Below, piece after piece: positions 12,947-25,834 of a stretch of DNA of 64,000 nucleotides; position 1 is the stretch's first letter, and each line of letters starts with the position of its first letter. Made by a program: the position numbers and the translations under genes. The notes beneath the pieces were generated by a model, which did not search any database, was not told the DNA's origin, and worked only from the letters and a program-made list of their open reading frames with translations. The DNA is from Sipunculus nudus (lineage: Eukaryota > Annelida > Sipuncula > Golfingiida > Sipunculidae), in the NCBI GenBank assembly GCA_026874595.1, contig CM049314.1, forward strand, positions 50,515,812 to 50,579,811, read 5' to 3'.

Positions 12947-13250
12947 TTGGGGCCCCATAGCTCGAAGGATATGGGTAACAGAGACCTAATTTCTGGTTTC
13001 CATAGAGACTTTTCATAGGTCTCTCAGTGTATTGAGAATGAAGATTCTAAGTCCAGTCATTACGATTTGTGCCTTGTTAACAGATGTTCACATTTTTTTT
13101 GGGGCCCCATAGCTCGAAGGATATGGGTAACAGAGACCTAATTTCTGGTTTCCATAGAGACTTTTCATAGGTCTCTCAGTGTATTGAGAATGAAGATTCT
13201 AAGTCCAGTCATTACGATTTGTGCCTTGTTAACAGATGTTCACATTTTGC
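12947..13250 (+). repeat. 152-bp tandem duplication inside the 340-bp array
   Basis: The segment beginning TTGGGGCCCCATAGCTCGAA is present at 12947 and again 152 bp later with no differences I could see. It is less than half of the normal core period, so it arose by a separate slip or unequal exchange. Confidence 0.9.
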
Positions 13251-13727
13251 CATGCTAACAGATGACAGCATCCTTAAAGGTCTCAAAAATAGAGGAAGAA
13301 ATCGTAAAAAAATCAAACAATATAGGTAGCTGCAGGAACTGATGGAACATATCATATTCAATATGTATGCCAAAAATCATGACCATCAGTGATGTAGTTA
13401 TTGAGATATTGAAGTTTTTGTATGAAATTTTCTACTACTCTGGGGGGGTACTTTGGGGCCCCATAACTCGAAGGATATGGGTAACAGAGACCTAATTTCT
13501 GGTTTCCATGGAGACTTTTCATAGGTCTTCTAGTGTGTCAAGAATGAAGATTCTAGGTCCAGTTGTTACTATTTGTGCCATGCTAACAGATGAGAGCATC
13601 CTTAAAGGTCTCAAAAATAGAGGAAAAAATCGTAAAAAATGGAACGATACAGGTGGCGCCACCAGTCTGCAGGAACAGATGACACATCTCATGTTCAATA
13701 GTTATGCCACAAATCATGACCATCAGT

Positions 13728-14700
13728 CAAGTAGTTAATGAGATATTGAAGTTTTTGTATGAAATTTTTTACTTTTCTTGAGGGTACTTTGGGGCTCCAT
13801 ATCTCGAAGAATATGGGTAACAGAGACCTAATTTCTGGTTTCCATGGAGACTTTTCATAGGTCTCTCAGTGTGTCAAGAATGAAGATTCTAGGTCCAGTC
13901 TTTAAGATTTGTGCCTTGTTAACAGATGTTTACATTTTGAAAGGTCTCAAAAATAGAGAAAAAAATTCGTAAAAAATTGAACGATACAGGTGGCGCCACC
14001 AGTCTGCAGGAATGGATGGAACATCTCATAATCAATATGTATGCCAAAAATCATGACCATCAGTGATGTAGTTATTGAGATATTGAAGTTTTTGTATGAA
14101 ATTTTTGACTACTCTGGGGGGGGGGGTACTTTGGGGCCCCATAGCTCGAAAGGATATGGTTAACAGAGACCTAATTTCTGGTTTCCAAGGATATTTTTCA
14201 TGGACCTCTCCGTGTGTCAAGAATGAAGATTCTAGGTCAAGTTGTTACGATTTGTGCCATGCTAACAGATGACAGCATCCTTAAAGGTCTCAGATATAGA
14301 GGAAAAAATCGTAAAAAATCGAACCATAAAGGTGGCACCACCAGTCTGCAGGAAGTGATGACATATTTCATGATCAATAGTTATGCCACAAATCATGACC
14401 ATCAGTCAAGTAGTTAATGAGATATTGAAGTTTTTGTATGAAATTTTTTACTTTTCTTGAGGGTACTTTGGGGCTCCATATCTCGAAGAATATGGGTAAC
14501 AGAGACCTAATTTCTGGTTTCCATGGAGACCTTTCATAGGTCTCTCAGTGTGTCAAGAATGAAGATTCTAGGTCCAGTCTTTAAGATTTGTGCCTTGTTA
14601 ACAGATGTTTACATTTTGAAAGGTCTCAAAAATAGAGAAAAAAATTCGTAAAAAATTGAACGATACAGGTGGCGCCACCAGTCTGCAGGAAGTGATGGAA
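13728..14700 (+). repeat. 680-bp higher-order repeat
   Basis: The segment from about 13728, containing GAGATATTGAAGTTTTTGTA, TTTTCTTGAGGGTACTTTGG and GTCCAGTCTTTAAGATTTG, recurs 679 bp later almost unchanged. The unit between is clearly different. The array therefore grows by two-unit steps here. Confidence 0.85.
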
Positions 14701-15363
14701 CATTTCATGATCAATATGTATGACAAAAAATCATGACCATCAGTCCAGTATTTAATGAGATATTGAAGTTTTTGTATTTAATTTTTCACTTTTCTGGGGG
14801 GTAGTTTGGGGTCCCATAGCTGGAAGGATATGGGTAACAGAGACCTAATTTCTGGTTTCCATGGAGACTTTTCATAGGTCTCTCAGTGTGTCGAGAATGA
14901 AGATTCTAAGTCCAGTCATTACGATTTGTGCCTTGTTAACAGATGTTCACATTTTTAAAGGTCTCAAAAATAGAGAAAAAAATAGAGGAAAAAATCGAAA
15001 AATACAGGTGGCGCCACCAGTCTTCAGGAACTGATGGAACCTCTCATGATCAATATGTATGCCAAAAATCATGACCATCAGTCAAGTAGTTAATGAGATA
15101 TTGAAGTTTTTGTATGAAATTTTGGACTTTTCTGGGGGGTACTTTGGGGCCCCATAGCTCGAAGGATATGGGTAACAGAGACCTAATTTCTGGTTTCCAA
15201 GGAGATTTTTCATGGACCTCCCAGGATGTCAAGTAAGAAGATTCCAGTTCTAGCGGTTACGATTTGTGCCCTGTTAACGGACAGACGCCCGGACGGCCGG
15301 ACGGACGACGGACAAAAGGTGATCCCTATAGCTCAGATGACTTTCAGTCAGCTGAGCTAAAAA

Positions 15364-15943
15364 CTGATAAAAATTCATAAAAAATCAGAAATTGTAGGTG
15401 GCGCCACCATACTTGTGTAGCAGGTACAGACTATCAGTCCAAATAATCATAGTAAGTTTTGTGAAAATCCACCAAATGGTTCCTGAGTAATAAGCATCGA
15501 AGTGTTTTTCTATAAATAGCTCTAAAATGTAAAAAAATAGGTCAAGGTCACCCAACTTCGAACTTGACTGAGATTTTGTCGATATACATCTGTACCAAGG
15601 AAATTAAATTATGACTGTGAATCCTTTTCCAGATATCCCGCTCACAAGGTAAAAGTTAACGGACGCCGGACGGACAGACGGACGGGCAGCTTGGGTGACG
15701 ACAATAGCCCATCAGCCTAAGGGCTGAGGGCTAAAAAAATGCAACTTGGATAAACTATCCTTGGCCTAAGCCCTGACTGGGCCATGGACAACCCATTACC
15801 GCAAATTATCTCCTCGCGTAAAATATTCGCCAGGGGCGCGAAGGACAAGTCTGATTCCACTAAAGTGGCTATTATCCTCCATTGTGCTGGCCCTGCCCTG
15901 TTAGATGTATTTGATCAATTTGAAGTCCCCATCACATGTTAGC
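15364..15943. other. 300-bp core copy and GACGG run, then a short unique spacer
   Basis: One copy of the AGGTCAAGGTCA-bearing repeat ends with GGACGCCGGACGGACAGACG. Unique sequence with TCTCCTCGCGTAAAATATTC follows up to the next element's 5' end. Confidence 0.5.
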
Positions 15944-17823
15944 AACAAGTGACCCATGGGTCATGACGCTCAGCTGACTGGGAAGAGATTCGCAAAAGGA
16001 AATTTTATCATCAGAATGGTAGTATATACCCATTTAACTGAAGCATCAAACAGATTAACCAACAGGCCAAGATTGTGTCTGTATTTATATATCTCAAAAA
16101 TAGAGAAAAAATGCGTAAACTTTAAAAACTAGAATACGGGTAGTCAACAAGCGACTATGTGTATCCGCCAAAATCACAGTGGAATGGGTGAAGTGAGGCA
16201 TGGATTGAGTGGCAAGGGGAAATAGAGTGAGGTGTGTGGCATATTAGCATGGAAGTCTGCAGCCTAAATGTGTATGTAGGTTATGCCACCTACCACAAAT
16301 CCAGAAAGCTGTCCAAGTTGTATACATATGCAAAATCTTAGGCAAAAAAGTCAAACCACTACATGTATATGAGTGATTTTAGCCCACGGCAGACAAACAG
16401 ACAGACGCTGTGCAAAAATGGTTGCAGGCGGCCCCTCCAGTTTTGTGTATGATAAAGACCTATGTGAGATCTAAACACATGCACAATTTTGGCCCAAGCG
16501 GTCAAATGGTTCCCGAGATATGAGCTTGGATGTCTGCAGCATAAACTAGAATGTAGGTGGTGCCACCTGTCATAAAATAAAGAAAGCTGTCCAGGATGTA
16601 TGAAACTGCAAAATTTTAGGCAGATATGTCAAACCACTGCAGAGATATGAGTGATATTATCCCACGGCAGACAAACAGATGGACGCTGTGCAAAAATGGT
16701 TGCAGGTGGCCCTACCAGTTTTGCATATGAGAAAGAGCTATGTGAGATCTATACACATGCAAAATTTTGTCCTGATCGGTCAAACGGTTCCTGAGATATG
16801 AGCTTGGATGTCTGCAGCGTGAACATGAATGTAGGTGGTGCCACCTGTCAAAAATCAAGAAAGCTATCCAGGATGTATACGCATGCCAAATTTCAGGTAA
16901 ATTAGTCAATTCACTGCAGAGATATGAGTGATTTTAACCCAAAGCAGATGAACAGATGGACACTGTGCAAACATGGTTGCAGGTGGCACCACCATTTTTA
17001 GTGTATGTTATGAAGCTATCCAAGGGTTACATTTTTATAAAAAAATTTTCCTAATCGGTCAAACGGTTCCCGAGATATGAGGGTTTATGTGTGGAAACAG
17101 ACGCACAAATAGACGCTGGGCAAAGAGGAAAGGTCAGAGGTCAACGCAAATTGGTTAGGCACCATATCACAAGTGACCCGATAATTGGTGTCAGTTTCGG
17201 AAAAATTGGTCTAGTAGTCTCAGAGGAGTTCTCCGGAAACGAACGCCACAGCAGCCGCGGCGGAACCCCGTCAAACACATAGTATCCGCTAAAATTCAAA
17301 CTTAGGGTTGAGGTTTTTCCTTAATTTCTCAAAGGAACGAAGTCGCAAAGACCCAGTTTTTAGCTTGGTAAGAGATCTTGGGGACATCTAACATTATGCC
17401 GAATTTTGGATTCCTAGGTCTTACGGTTTCAAAACGTGCCCTATCTACGGACGACGGACGGATGGCACGACAGAAGGACGGACGGCAAGACGGACGGACG
17501 ACGGACAATGGACCACGACTATAGCTCAGATGACTTATAGTCATCTCATGACCAATATGTATGCCAATAATCATGACCTTCAGTGATTTAGTTAATGAGA
17601 TATTGAAGTTTTTGTATGAAATTTTTTACTATTCTGGGGGGTACTCTGATGCCCCATAGCTCGAAGGATATGGGTAAAAGAGACCATATTTCTGGTTTCC
17701 AAGGAGATTTTTCATCGACCTTTCATCGACCATCCCAAGTTAAAAGATTCTAGGTCCTGTGGTTATGATTTGTGCCTGATTAACGGACGGACAGACTCAC
17801 TTTCAGTCAGCTGAGCTAAAAAT
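15944..17823 (+). mobile_element. Modular INE-like element, copy 6, composite
   Basis: The 5' end has AACAAGTGACCCATGGGTCA and TGACGCTCAGCTGA. A different core follows: about three units of roughly 276 bp (16380-17290), each with GACGCTGTGCAAA-ATGGTTG, GTTCC-GAGATATGAG and GGTGGTGCCACCTGTCA. Then comes a TTTTCCTTAATTTCTCAAAG module with GACGG repeats and a degenerate hairpin at 17520-17550. Part of a 340-bp unit ends at TCAGTCAGCTGAGCTAAAA (17801-17823). It may be two overlapping insertions. Confidence 0.65.
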
Positions 17824-17981
17824 TGGGTAATAGAGACTCAATTTTAGGTTTCCAAGGAGATTTTCATAGACCTCCCTGGATATCTAGTCAGAAGTCCAGT
17901 GGTTACGATTTGTGCCCTGTTAAAGGACAACCACATCTTTAATGGTCTCAAAAATAGAGAAAAAAATGCGTAAAAATTAGA

Positions 17982-18567
17982 AACAAGTGACCCATGGGTC
18001 ATGAGGCTCAGCTGACAAGCATGAGATAATGGCCTATTTTTACAACTGTTGTCTTATTTAGAATAAAATGATTGCAAATGTTGTAAAAATTGTTGGGAGG
18101 GGCAGGAAGATTTGTGTGCATTACTTGATGGTTCAGAGCAAAATAGTGATACTACGCACGACTAAACATTTGCTACTAGTTCAAACAGTGAAATTGATGT
18201 CTCAAGAACACAGTTTGCAGAATATAGATCACCATGACCTAATTTAAGGTTTGCAAAGATTTTTTTTCAGCTGAGCTAATTAGAACATTCTAGGTCCAGT
18301 GGTTACGTTTTGTGCCCAGCTTTGATATCAAATTTTCAATTATTCTGGGGGTACTTATAAGCCCCATAGCTCTGATAATATAAGCAACAGAGACCTAATT
18401 TCAGTTTTTTTTTTCAAAGGAGACTTTTCATGGACCTCCCAGGATGTCAAGTTAGAAGATTCTAGGTCCAGTGGTTACGATTTGTGCCCTGGTAACACAG
18501 ATGGACAGACGAAGGACAAAGAGTGATCACTATAGCTCAATGAATTCCAGTCAGCTGAGCTAAAAAA
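17982..18567 (+). mobile_element. Modular INE-like element, copy 7
   Basis: It begins AAACAAGTGACCCATGGGTC then GGCTCAGCTGA and ends ATTCCAGTCAGCTGAGCTAA. It holds about one 340-bp core unit. The left neighbour 17824-17981 is a partial core unit without its own end. Confidence 0.75.
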
Positions 18568-18944
18568 ATGGAGCTTTTTGCTCCTTTTCTCAAAGGAGAA
18601 ATAACAGGTATGATAAAAGTTTTGCCCCTACTTAAATGTTTTCAAACTTTTGGGTTTGAAACAATAACTGTTTTGATTTGTGAATTGTTCACGTATGTCC
18701 AGTCGGACAGACAACAGGAAGGAACAACCAGACAGACAGAAAAAAAGATCACCACTGTAGCTCAGATGACCATAATAGTCCACCAATCTAAAATTAAAAT
18801 TAATAAAAATTTTAAATGCCCTTTTAGCCACAGTCAAATATTAAAACTGAACCTCAACATGGCTCATGGGTGAACACCTACTCATCAAATTAGGTGGCCA
18901 ATTGCAGTGTTATGCATGAAATATAAACGTATATCCTGTTTGGA
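18568..18944. other. Spacer with a decayed 3' terminus
   Basis: A GACAGAC-rich stretch and GATCACCACTGTAGCTCAGA (about 18740-18770) resemble the 3' module of the modular family, but the final hairpin is lost. A 101-codon frame overlaps it and looks like chance. Confidence 0.45.
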
Positions 18945-19130
18945 GTGAATAATAATTAATACAAGGCACATTCCATGGCTCAGATGGTGCCATTCAAAAG
19001 TCTGTTGGGGTAGAGGAAACCAGATAATCAGGAGAAAATGACCAACCTTGGAATATGGGCCATGACAACCAACTGGCATAGCCACACCAGAGATTGAACC
19101 CATGTCATCAAAGGATTGTTACGCATTACC
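18945..19130 (-). mobile_element. Degenerate tRNA-derived SINE
   Basis: On the minus strand GGGTTCAATCTC (19090-19101) resembles a B box, and the far end reads AGCCATGGAATGTGCCTTGT. The same end, CCATGGAGAGTGCCTTGTAT, occurs in the copy at 28617-28815, so this is a dispersed family. The A box is poor. Confidence 0.5.
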
Positions 19131-19242
19131 CTCTTTTTGTTGATAAATAATAAAAGATTGATAACTATACTTGATTCCTTTCATTTTGAAGATACATAAA
19201 GGAGGAAGAAGCAAAATTACTTTAAATTCTCTCAGTAATATT

Positions 19243-19285
19243 AAACAAGGGACCCATGGGTCACGGCGCTCAGCTGATCATGATT
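19243..19285 (+). mobile_element. 5' terminus of a modular INE-like element
   Basis: AAACAAGGGACCCATGGGTC followed by ACGGCGCTCAGCTGA matches the family 5' end. The next same-family 3' end on this strand is at 27630-27669. It is unclear whether they belong together, because the interval contains the 20885-24871 element and much unique DNA. Confidence 0.6.
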
Positions 19286-20884
19286 GGACTATAAATGTTT
19301 GTCCATTGTGATACTATATCGAGTCGATAAAGCTTATGAATATCATGGACATGTTGGCCGGGCTATTATAAAGGAATGTAATGTAATATGTGAGTAAATG
19401 ATAAATGAAATAACCTGACTGATGGAGTAATAGAGTAAAATATAGTGGTTTATTTTTTATCTATTTAGGAGGGGTTGAAAACTGTGATATATTTGAGCAA
19501 ATATGAATGCAATGACAGCAGTAATAAGCAGTAGTAGAATGATGATAAGGCTATTTGTTGAAGGATCTATAGTGTATGGAAGTCTGCAAGATTTCTATTT
19601 GACAGATATGATGTCATGATTTCCTATGCTGATGAGGGCATTTATGAATTTGTGACTGTATGACACAATATCTCTTCAGTCTTGACAATGTACATTATTT
19701 TGATGCCCACTATGTCTACATATTACACAATACTGACACAATTTCTGGCATGTACATAAGTACGAATAGTTATATAAAATATTAAAGTAGGAATATATCT
19801 GATTCATCTTGTTCTTGTTCTGACATATGGATTGGGTTCGGAGAAGGGAACAGTGAGGGCAGCAAGAAGGTGGATGAAGAGAGAGAGAGGGGACAGAACA
19901 TTCAACAGTACTTAAACACCTGAAATGTTTAAATCTAAAATATTATGAAAAGTAGATGAGGAAAAGGTAATCTTGGCCATGGTTGGTTGATATGATTGAA
20001 GAAATTGTTGCAAATAATATTTTGAGATCCGACCATGTGTTTCCATTGGTTACCTTTTTGATAAGTTTTTGACAGTTCAACAGTTTACACAACTGTCTAA
20101 TGAGATTCAATTTTAATAAACCTAATTTTTTATTTTATCATATGTATACAGTAGCCAGAAATCCCCACTTAACAGGTGGAAGGATTGATGGGGGGGGAGG
20201 GGGTTATGATGGGAGTCTCTCAGTCTCTCTGTATATATCTTTAATTATTAAATTTTATGGAATAGCAATAGAACTATTGTTCACAGTGCCAAAGAGCATG
20301 AACTCTATGGGATTGGGGAAGGGGATGGTGGGAGTTAAAGCATCCTTGCATATTCATAAAGGATATGAAATTTAATTCAAGTACTTACAGGGAAAAACGT
20401 TTATTCATAATTATTAAAAATTTACGCAGGCAGAAAGGTGGAGAAACAAAGCAAATCATTTTAATTCTCATTCTACTGAGCAGGGCAAAAATTAACAATA
20501 TTTGCCTTTATTCCTTTTTTTCAATACATCATTTTTTTTCAGGTTTAAAAATGTAACTACACATTTACAGCATAACATATATATATATATGAATATTTCA
20601 GTTGATTCACATTTCTAAATTGCTTCAATATTCATAGCTAATTAATCTGGTTTATAGTACCTGTCAACAGAATGGGGTGCAGGGAGGATGGGAGGCTTAG
20701 GGGTGAGATAGAATGGGAGAGAAAGAGAGAGAGAGAGCTAGAAAGAGTGAGCTAGACTGTCATGGAGAGAGAAAGACTGCCAGAGAGCCAGAGAGAGAGG
20801 CTCTCTGGTAATTACTGCCTGAACTTGCCTGACCCAGACAATCACAGAGGCAGTAGCTAGGTCAGAAGTTGAACCGGTTATGTA
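19286..20884. other. Mostly unique AT-rich intron sequence
   Basis: No exon or repeat terminus is supported. It contains a GA-rich low-complexity stretch (about 20718-20800) and a short poly-G run near 20190. Confidence 0.4.
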
Positions 20885-21921
20885 CCGTAAAAAAACTTGT
20901 TCCCAAAAAATTAATCCAAGAAAGGGGAGTCGACTTATGTGCGGGTCTAAGCCTGAGAGGCAAAATTTTGCACAAACTTAGTAAAACTTCTGGCCTGAAT
21001 GTCTTAACTGATGGACAACTAGATATCCGTTTACAGTGAAGTCAGGTACACATGTCCCCCTTTTGGTCCAAAAATACAGTCTAATAAGGTTTCCGTATAT
21101 TTTTTTTTTCAAATTTTGTCCATTTACGCTGTTCTTTTATTTGGATAATGCAGTATATTAAAATTTTGCAATTTACATGGTTATAATGAGCATCATTCAC
21201 GGGCGATTAAGTACGAGTGCAAGAGGCACTGGTATTACGTAATCAGTTGGGATTTTATCCAGGGCATCGGCCCCTGTGTATTTGACATCCAATTATATTA
21301 CAATATTTCCCCACAAAAACATTTGGTGCTTGCGTAAGTTTGCAAACATGTAAACGGTAAGAGCCTGTGGCCGTGGTATCTGAACCACATGCAGACAGGT
21401 GACAAATGTCTGTTTCAGCACCGATTAGCGCTCACTCGGCACGGGGATGGCTGCCTGTCTCAAGAAGCCCCAAACTAGGTCACGCTGTTCACCTGTGTAC
21501 TTACACGCGGGGGAAATTATCACTCAGTTCGGAAGTTCCTACTTTAAAATCACCCCAAATCGTAGTGAATGACTGCGGCCCTGAGCAAAGCTTGGAAAAA
21601 AAACAGACCGAAGTTCAACCTGACATCGATATCGCAATGAACAAAAGAACACAAACCTGCAAGACTTAGTCAAAATAAGTACTCAACAGAATGTGAAATA
21701 TATGATTCATTCACGAAAAATTTCATCAGAAAGATAAGAAAACGGAGTTTGATCAAAGAACGACTGACGTGTTGTCCGTGTGTAGCCCTGGCTTCGGTGC
21801 TCTCACTCTGCGGTTGGCTATGCTGGATACCTACGCTGCATATATGCAGTTATATCGCATGTAATTGTTCATTAGTGCGTCAGTCTGTTGAGGCAAGGAA
21901 GACCAGAGTTAATTAAAACTT

Positions 21922-24178
21922 TAACTAGATGTGTCGGAACGACACGAATGCCCCCGCCTTGGGCAAATTAGAAACATTTGTAAAATTTGGAAAATTTTTT
22001 AAGTTCAGGAGGTGTCGTATGGTCAAAAGTAGGTCAACATGGGCAAAATGCAAACTCGATCTGTAACGGGTCATTATCAAGCAACACACCAAAAATCATG
22101 CCAGTATATGCAGGCATTGTGAAAAAAAGTCCAAACATGTGCATTTTCTATAAAAATTTCTGTCTTTCATGAAATTTTCTATGTTTAGGAGCCGTAAAAC
22201 AATCAAAAGTAGGTCAACCGGGATGAAACGCAAACTCGATCTGTATCTGTCATTATCTGCCCACACAAAAAAATCAGGGTGGTATCTGCAGGCATTGAGG
22301 AAAAAAAGTCAGTACATATGCATTTGTTATGAAAATTTATATTTTTCATGAAACTTTCTATGTTCAGGAGCAGTCAAATGGTCAAAAGTAGGTCAACTGA
22401 GACAAAACAAGAACTCGATCTGTAACTGGTCATTATCTGCCTACACACCAAAAATCAGGCCCGTATCTGCAGGCACTGCGAAAAAAAGTCCATACATGTG
22501 CACCTTTTTATGAAATTTTCTATGTTAGAGCACTGTCAAACGGTCAAAAATAGGTCAACTGGGACAAAACGTGAACTTGATCTGTAACTGGTCATTATCT
22601 GCCCACACACCAAAAATCAGGCCAATATCTGCAGGTATTGTGAAGAAAAGTCTGTACAAGTGTATTTGTCATGAAAATATATATTTTACATGAAATTTTC
22701 TATGTTCAGGAGCTGTAAAACAGTCAAAAGTTGGTCAACTGGGACGAAATGCGAACTCCATCTGTAACTGGTCAATATCTGCCGACACACCAAAAATCAG
22801 GCCAATATCTGCAGGCATTGCGAAAAAAAGTCCGTACATGTGTATTTGTCATGAAATTTCATATTTTTCATGAAATTTTCTATGTTCAGGAGCCGTAAAA
22901 CGGTCAAAAGTAGGTCAACCTAGACGAAACGCAAACTGGATCTGTAACTGGTCTATATCTGCCGACACACCAAAAATCAGGCCAATATCTGCAGGCATTG
23001 CGAAAAAAAGTCCGTACATGTGTATCTGTCATGAATATTTCTATTTTTCATGAAAATTTCTAAGTTTAGGAACCGTAAAACGGTCAAAAGAAGGTCAACC
23101 GGGACGAAACGCAAACTCGATCTGTAACTGGTCTATATCTGTCCACACACCAAAAATCAGGCCAATATCTGCAGGCACTGCGAAAAAAAGTCCGTACATG
23201 TGTATTTGTCATGAAATTTCATATTTTTCATGAAATTTTCTATGTTCAGGAACCGTAAAACAGTCAAAAGAAGGTCAACCGGGAGGAAACGCGAACTCGA
23301 TCTGTAACTGGTCTATATCTGCTCACACACCAAAAATCAGGCCAATATCTGCAGGCATTGCGATAAAAAGTCCGTACATGTGTATCTTTCATGAATATTT
23401 CTATTTTTCATGAAATTTTCTATGTTCAGGAGCCGTAAAATGATCAAAAGTAGGTCAACCTAGACGAAACGCGAACTCGATCTGTAACTGGTCTATATCT
23501 GCCCACACACCAAAAATCAGGCCAATGTCTGCAGGCATTGCGAAAAAAAGTCCGTACATGTGTATCTGTCATGAATATTTCTATTTTTCATGAAAATTTC
23601 TAAGTTTAGGAACCGTAAAACAGTCAAAAGAAGGTCAACCGGGACGAAACGCGAACTCGATCTGTAACTGGTCTATATCTGTCCACACACCAAAAATCAG
23701 GCCAATATCTGCAGGCACTGCGAAAAAAAGTCCGTACATGTGTATTTGTCATGAAATTTCATATTTTTCATGAAATTTTCTATGTTCAGGAGCCTTAAAA
23801 CGGTCAAAAGTAGGTCAACCAGGACTAAACATGAACTCGATCTGTAACTGGTCTATATCTGCTCACACACCAAAAATCAGGCCAATATCTGCAGGCATTG
23901 CGAAAAAAAGTCCGTACATGTGTATCTTTCATGAATATTTCTATTTTTCATGAAATTTTCTAAGTTTAGGAGCCGTAAAACGGTCAAAAGTAGGTCAACC
24001 GGGACGAAACGCGAACTCGATCTGTAACTGGTCTATATCTGCCCACACACCAAAAATCAGACCAATATCTGCAGGCATTGCGAAAAAAAGTCTGTACAAG
24101 TGTTTGATTTCGGAAGGACGGAAGGACAGACATGGGTAAAACTATATGGCCCGGCCACTTTGTGGTGGGGGCATAATA
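21922..24178 (+). mobile_element. Pearl-like / Helentron-associated element with twelve core repeats
   Basis: The 5' end has the perfect hairpin GTGTCG-GAA-CGACAC (21931-21945) and ATGCCCCCGCC (21949-21959). The 3' end has GGAAGGACGGAAGGACAGAC and GGTGGGGGCAT, the inverse of the 5' motif with one mismatch. Twelve core units lie between, each with GTAGGTCAAC, CTCGATCTGTAACTGGTC and CACACACCAAAAATCAGGCC. Early units vary (162-183 bp); from about 22621 the period is exactly 180 bp. Tandem cores beside an ACGG-type microsatellite and short inverted ends match the oyster pearl family and other Helentron-associated elements. Confidence 0.85.
22981..24060 (+). repeat. 540-bp higher-order repeat (three 180-bp units, twice)
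   Basis: Units at 22981, 23161 and 23341 differ at diagnostic sites (TGTATCTGTCATG, TGTATTTGTCATG, TGTATCTTTCATG). The same order recurs at 23521, 23701 and 23881, including the linked TCTGTCCACACAC and GGCACTGCG variants. The block 22981-23520 is therefore duplicated as 23521-24060. Confidence 0.85.
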
Positions 24179-24871
24179 AAACTGTTGTTTACGACCTTGT
24201 GTTTTCTCAGAATGTATAATAAAAATCTCTGATAAAATTACTGCCTTTGATCCACGGATATGACCAAGCTGAGGACAGCTTAAACTGTCACGTGGTCTTT
24301 TTCAGGCGACTCGCTTGGTCAAACTTCGCGCGTTCTTTTCAATTTAGATTATATAAAATGTAGAGAAGTCCCCAACAATCCTGTTTTATTAACACGCTTA
24401 AATAGTCATGTTTTTATTGATATCTGACATAAACAATCATTAGAAGTTTAAAATAAATGAGCAATGACGGCAAGTGTAAGAAATCCTTGGCTGTTCTATT
24501 ATCGCCCACCTGCCGATTCTTGGTGTCAGACAATCTTCATTTCTGCAAAATACTTAAACTATCGACCTGTTATATTGATTAATCTTAGAACCTTTTGATG
24601 CCCAATAACTTTTAAATAGATTGCACAACACGACAAATGACATTTTTACAGTTTAAAAAAAAATTGAATGGGATGAATGTCAAAAACGAGTTGCCAGTCA
24701 TTCAATTCACCTTTCCCCAGTGGCCTGTCACTCTACTCTCGATGGTCGTGTATGCTACTTCAGACCTGTTTTGACCTCCAAAATGTCTTGAAAAAATTTT
24801 TACCTGATATTTACCCTGAAAATTTATACTCGTTTTATATGCGAGATCGACTTATATGTGAGTTTTTACGG

Positions 24872-25834
24872 TAACAGGTTATGTAACACTTTGGAGCACA
24901 CATTTCACTGACTTGATGAAAACAATCAAAACATGGTGCTTGAAAACGTGAATGACATCTACAGTTTTTGATCAATTGGTTTCAAATTTCAGATTTTAAC
25001 AGATAAAATGCTTGTGTGTACATGCTGTGAAAATTAAATCCACAGCACTAACACTAGAAACAGGAAATAAATGTCCACTGTAAGTCATGTTAATTATCAT
25101 GCATGCTGTTTACAAAGGAGTTAACTGTTATTCAATGATTACAGGTTGCCCGTAGCCAAAAGTACCACTAGCACAAATGATATGAGATTTAAACTATTCA
25201 TTTAAAATTAATTTGAATTATTGGGCAAAATATAATTTCAATTTAAAAATATTAACAGTACATCTGATGAGATTTCTTTGAGAATCCAGGATATAGAAAT
25301 TTCACAAATTTAAATAATAATTGTAACTACCTGGTCTTATGGCTTAAATTTATTAAAAAAAATATTATATTCACTTTTGAATACTTTCACATCACTGTCA
25401 AGACACTTATGACAATTATAAACATTATAGACATCATAATGAAAACTTGTCTTTAAGATCTGATTTTTTTATCACATTTGAATATTTTTATTTTTTTAAA
25501 TATGTATCAGAAAAAAAAAGAAAATAATCTCAGCTATGGAACTAATACATGTGTTGAAAATAACCCAAGGATCAAAACAAACCAATATATTATACAAGGA
25601 GCAAACTGGAGTTGGGAATGTTTAATTTTATTAACTGAAATAAAATTATCAGAAATATAAATTTTGATCATTTAGCCAGTATCATGTAACAGCTGATACA
25701 GCCATAAATTAATGTTATTAGTCAATCATATTGACATCTTTAATGAGCACTTGTCTGAGTAATTTTTTTTTTATTATTGACATATTTTATTTTTTTTTAA
25801 TTTTGTAATAAAAAATAAACCAACAAATTATATA
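24872..25834. other. AT-rich intron sequence, nothing recognised
   Basis: No exon, RNA or repeat end is supported in this stretch. Confidence 0.4.

Larger units (their letters stand above)
10668..15363 (+). mobile_element. Modular INE-like element, copy 5, full length 4.7 kb
   Basis: The best-preserved member. The 5' end is AACAAGTGACCCAGGGGTCA plus TGACGCTCAGCTGA. The 3' end is a GGACGGCCGGACGGACGACG run, then TATAGCTCAGATGACTTTCA and TCAGCTGAGCTAAAA. Between them is an array of roughly 340-bp units, each with GGTAACAGAGACCTAATTTC, a GATTTGTGCC-TGTTAACAG segment, GGTGGCGCCACC and ATCATG-GATCA. A diverged copy of the 3' hairpin inside the array (about 11610-11700) marks fusion of two elements. 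No long open frame occurs. Confidence 0.85.
20885..24871. mobile_element. Non-autonomous DNA transposon with CCGTAAAAA termini, host to a pearl-like insertion
   Basis: The left end CCGTAAAAAAACTTG and right end GAGTTTTTACGG are inverted, with TA next to both (20883-20884 and 24872-24873). A second inverted motif, CGACTTAT (left) and ATAAGTCG on the opposite strand (right), lies just inside. The left arm is repeated near 36590-36930, showing that it is dispersed. No transposase is evident; about 2.26 kb of the length is the nested element at 21922-24178. The TIR resembles cut-and-paste elements, but I cannot assign a superfamily. Confidence 0.65.

Noticed and set aside
13508-13738. Repeated METFHRS/MSRMK-like short proteins in the 340-bp arrays
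   Set aside because: They are translations of the core repeat in one frame, broken by stops in every unit, and drift without codon-level constraint.
22017-24120. Regular direct repeats suggestive of a CRISPR array
   Set aside because: Units are 162-183 bp and similar throughout with no unique spacers; the setting is an animal intron and the ends are those of a pearl-like element.
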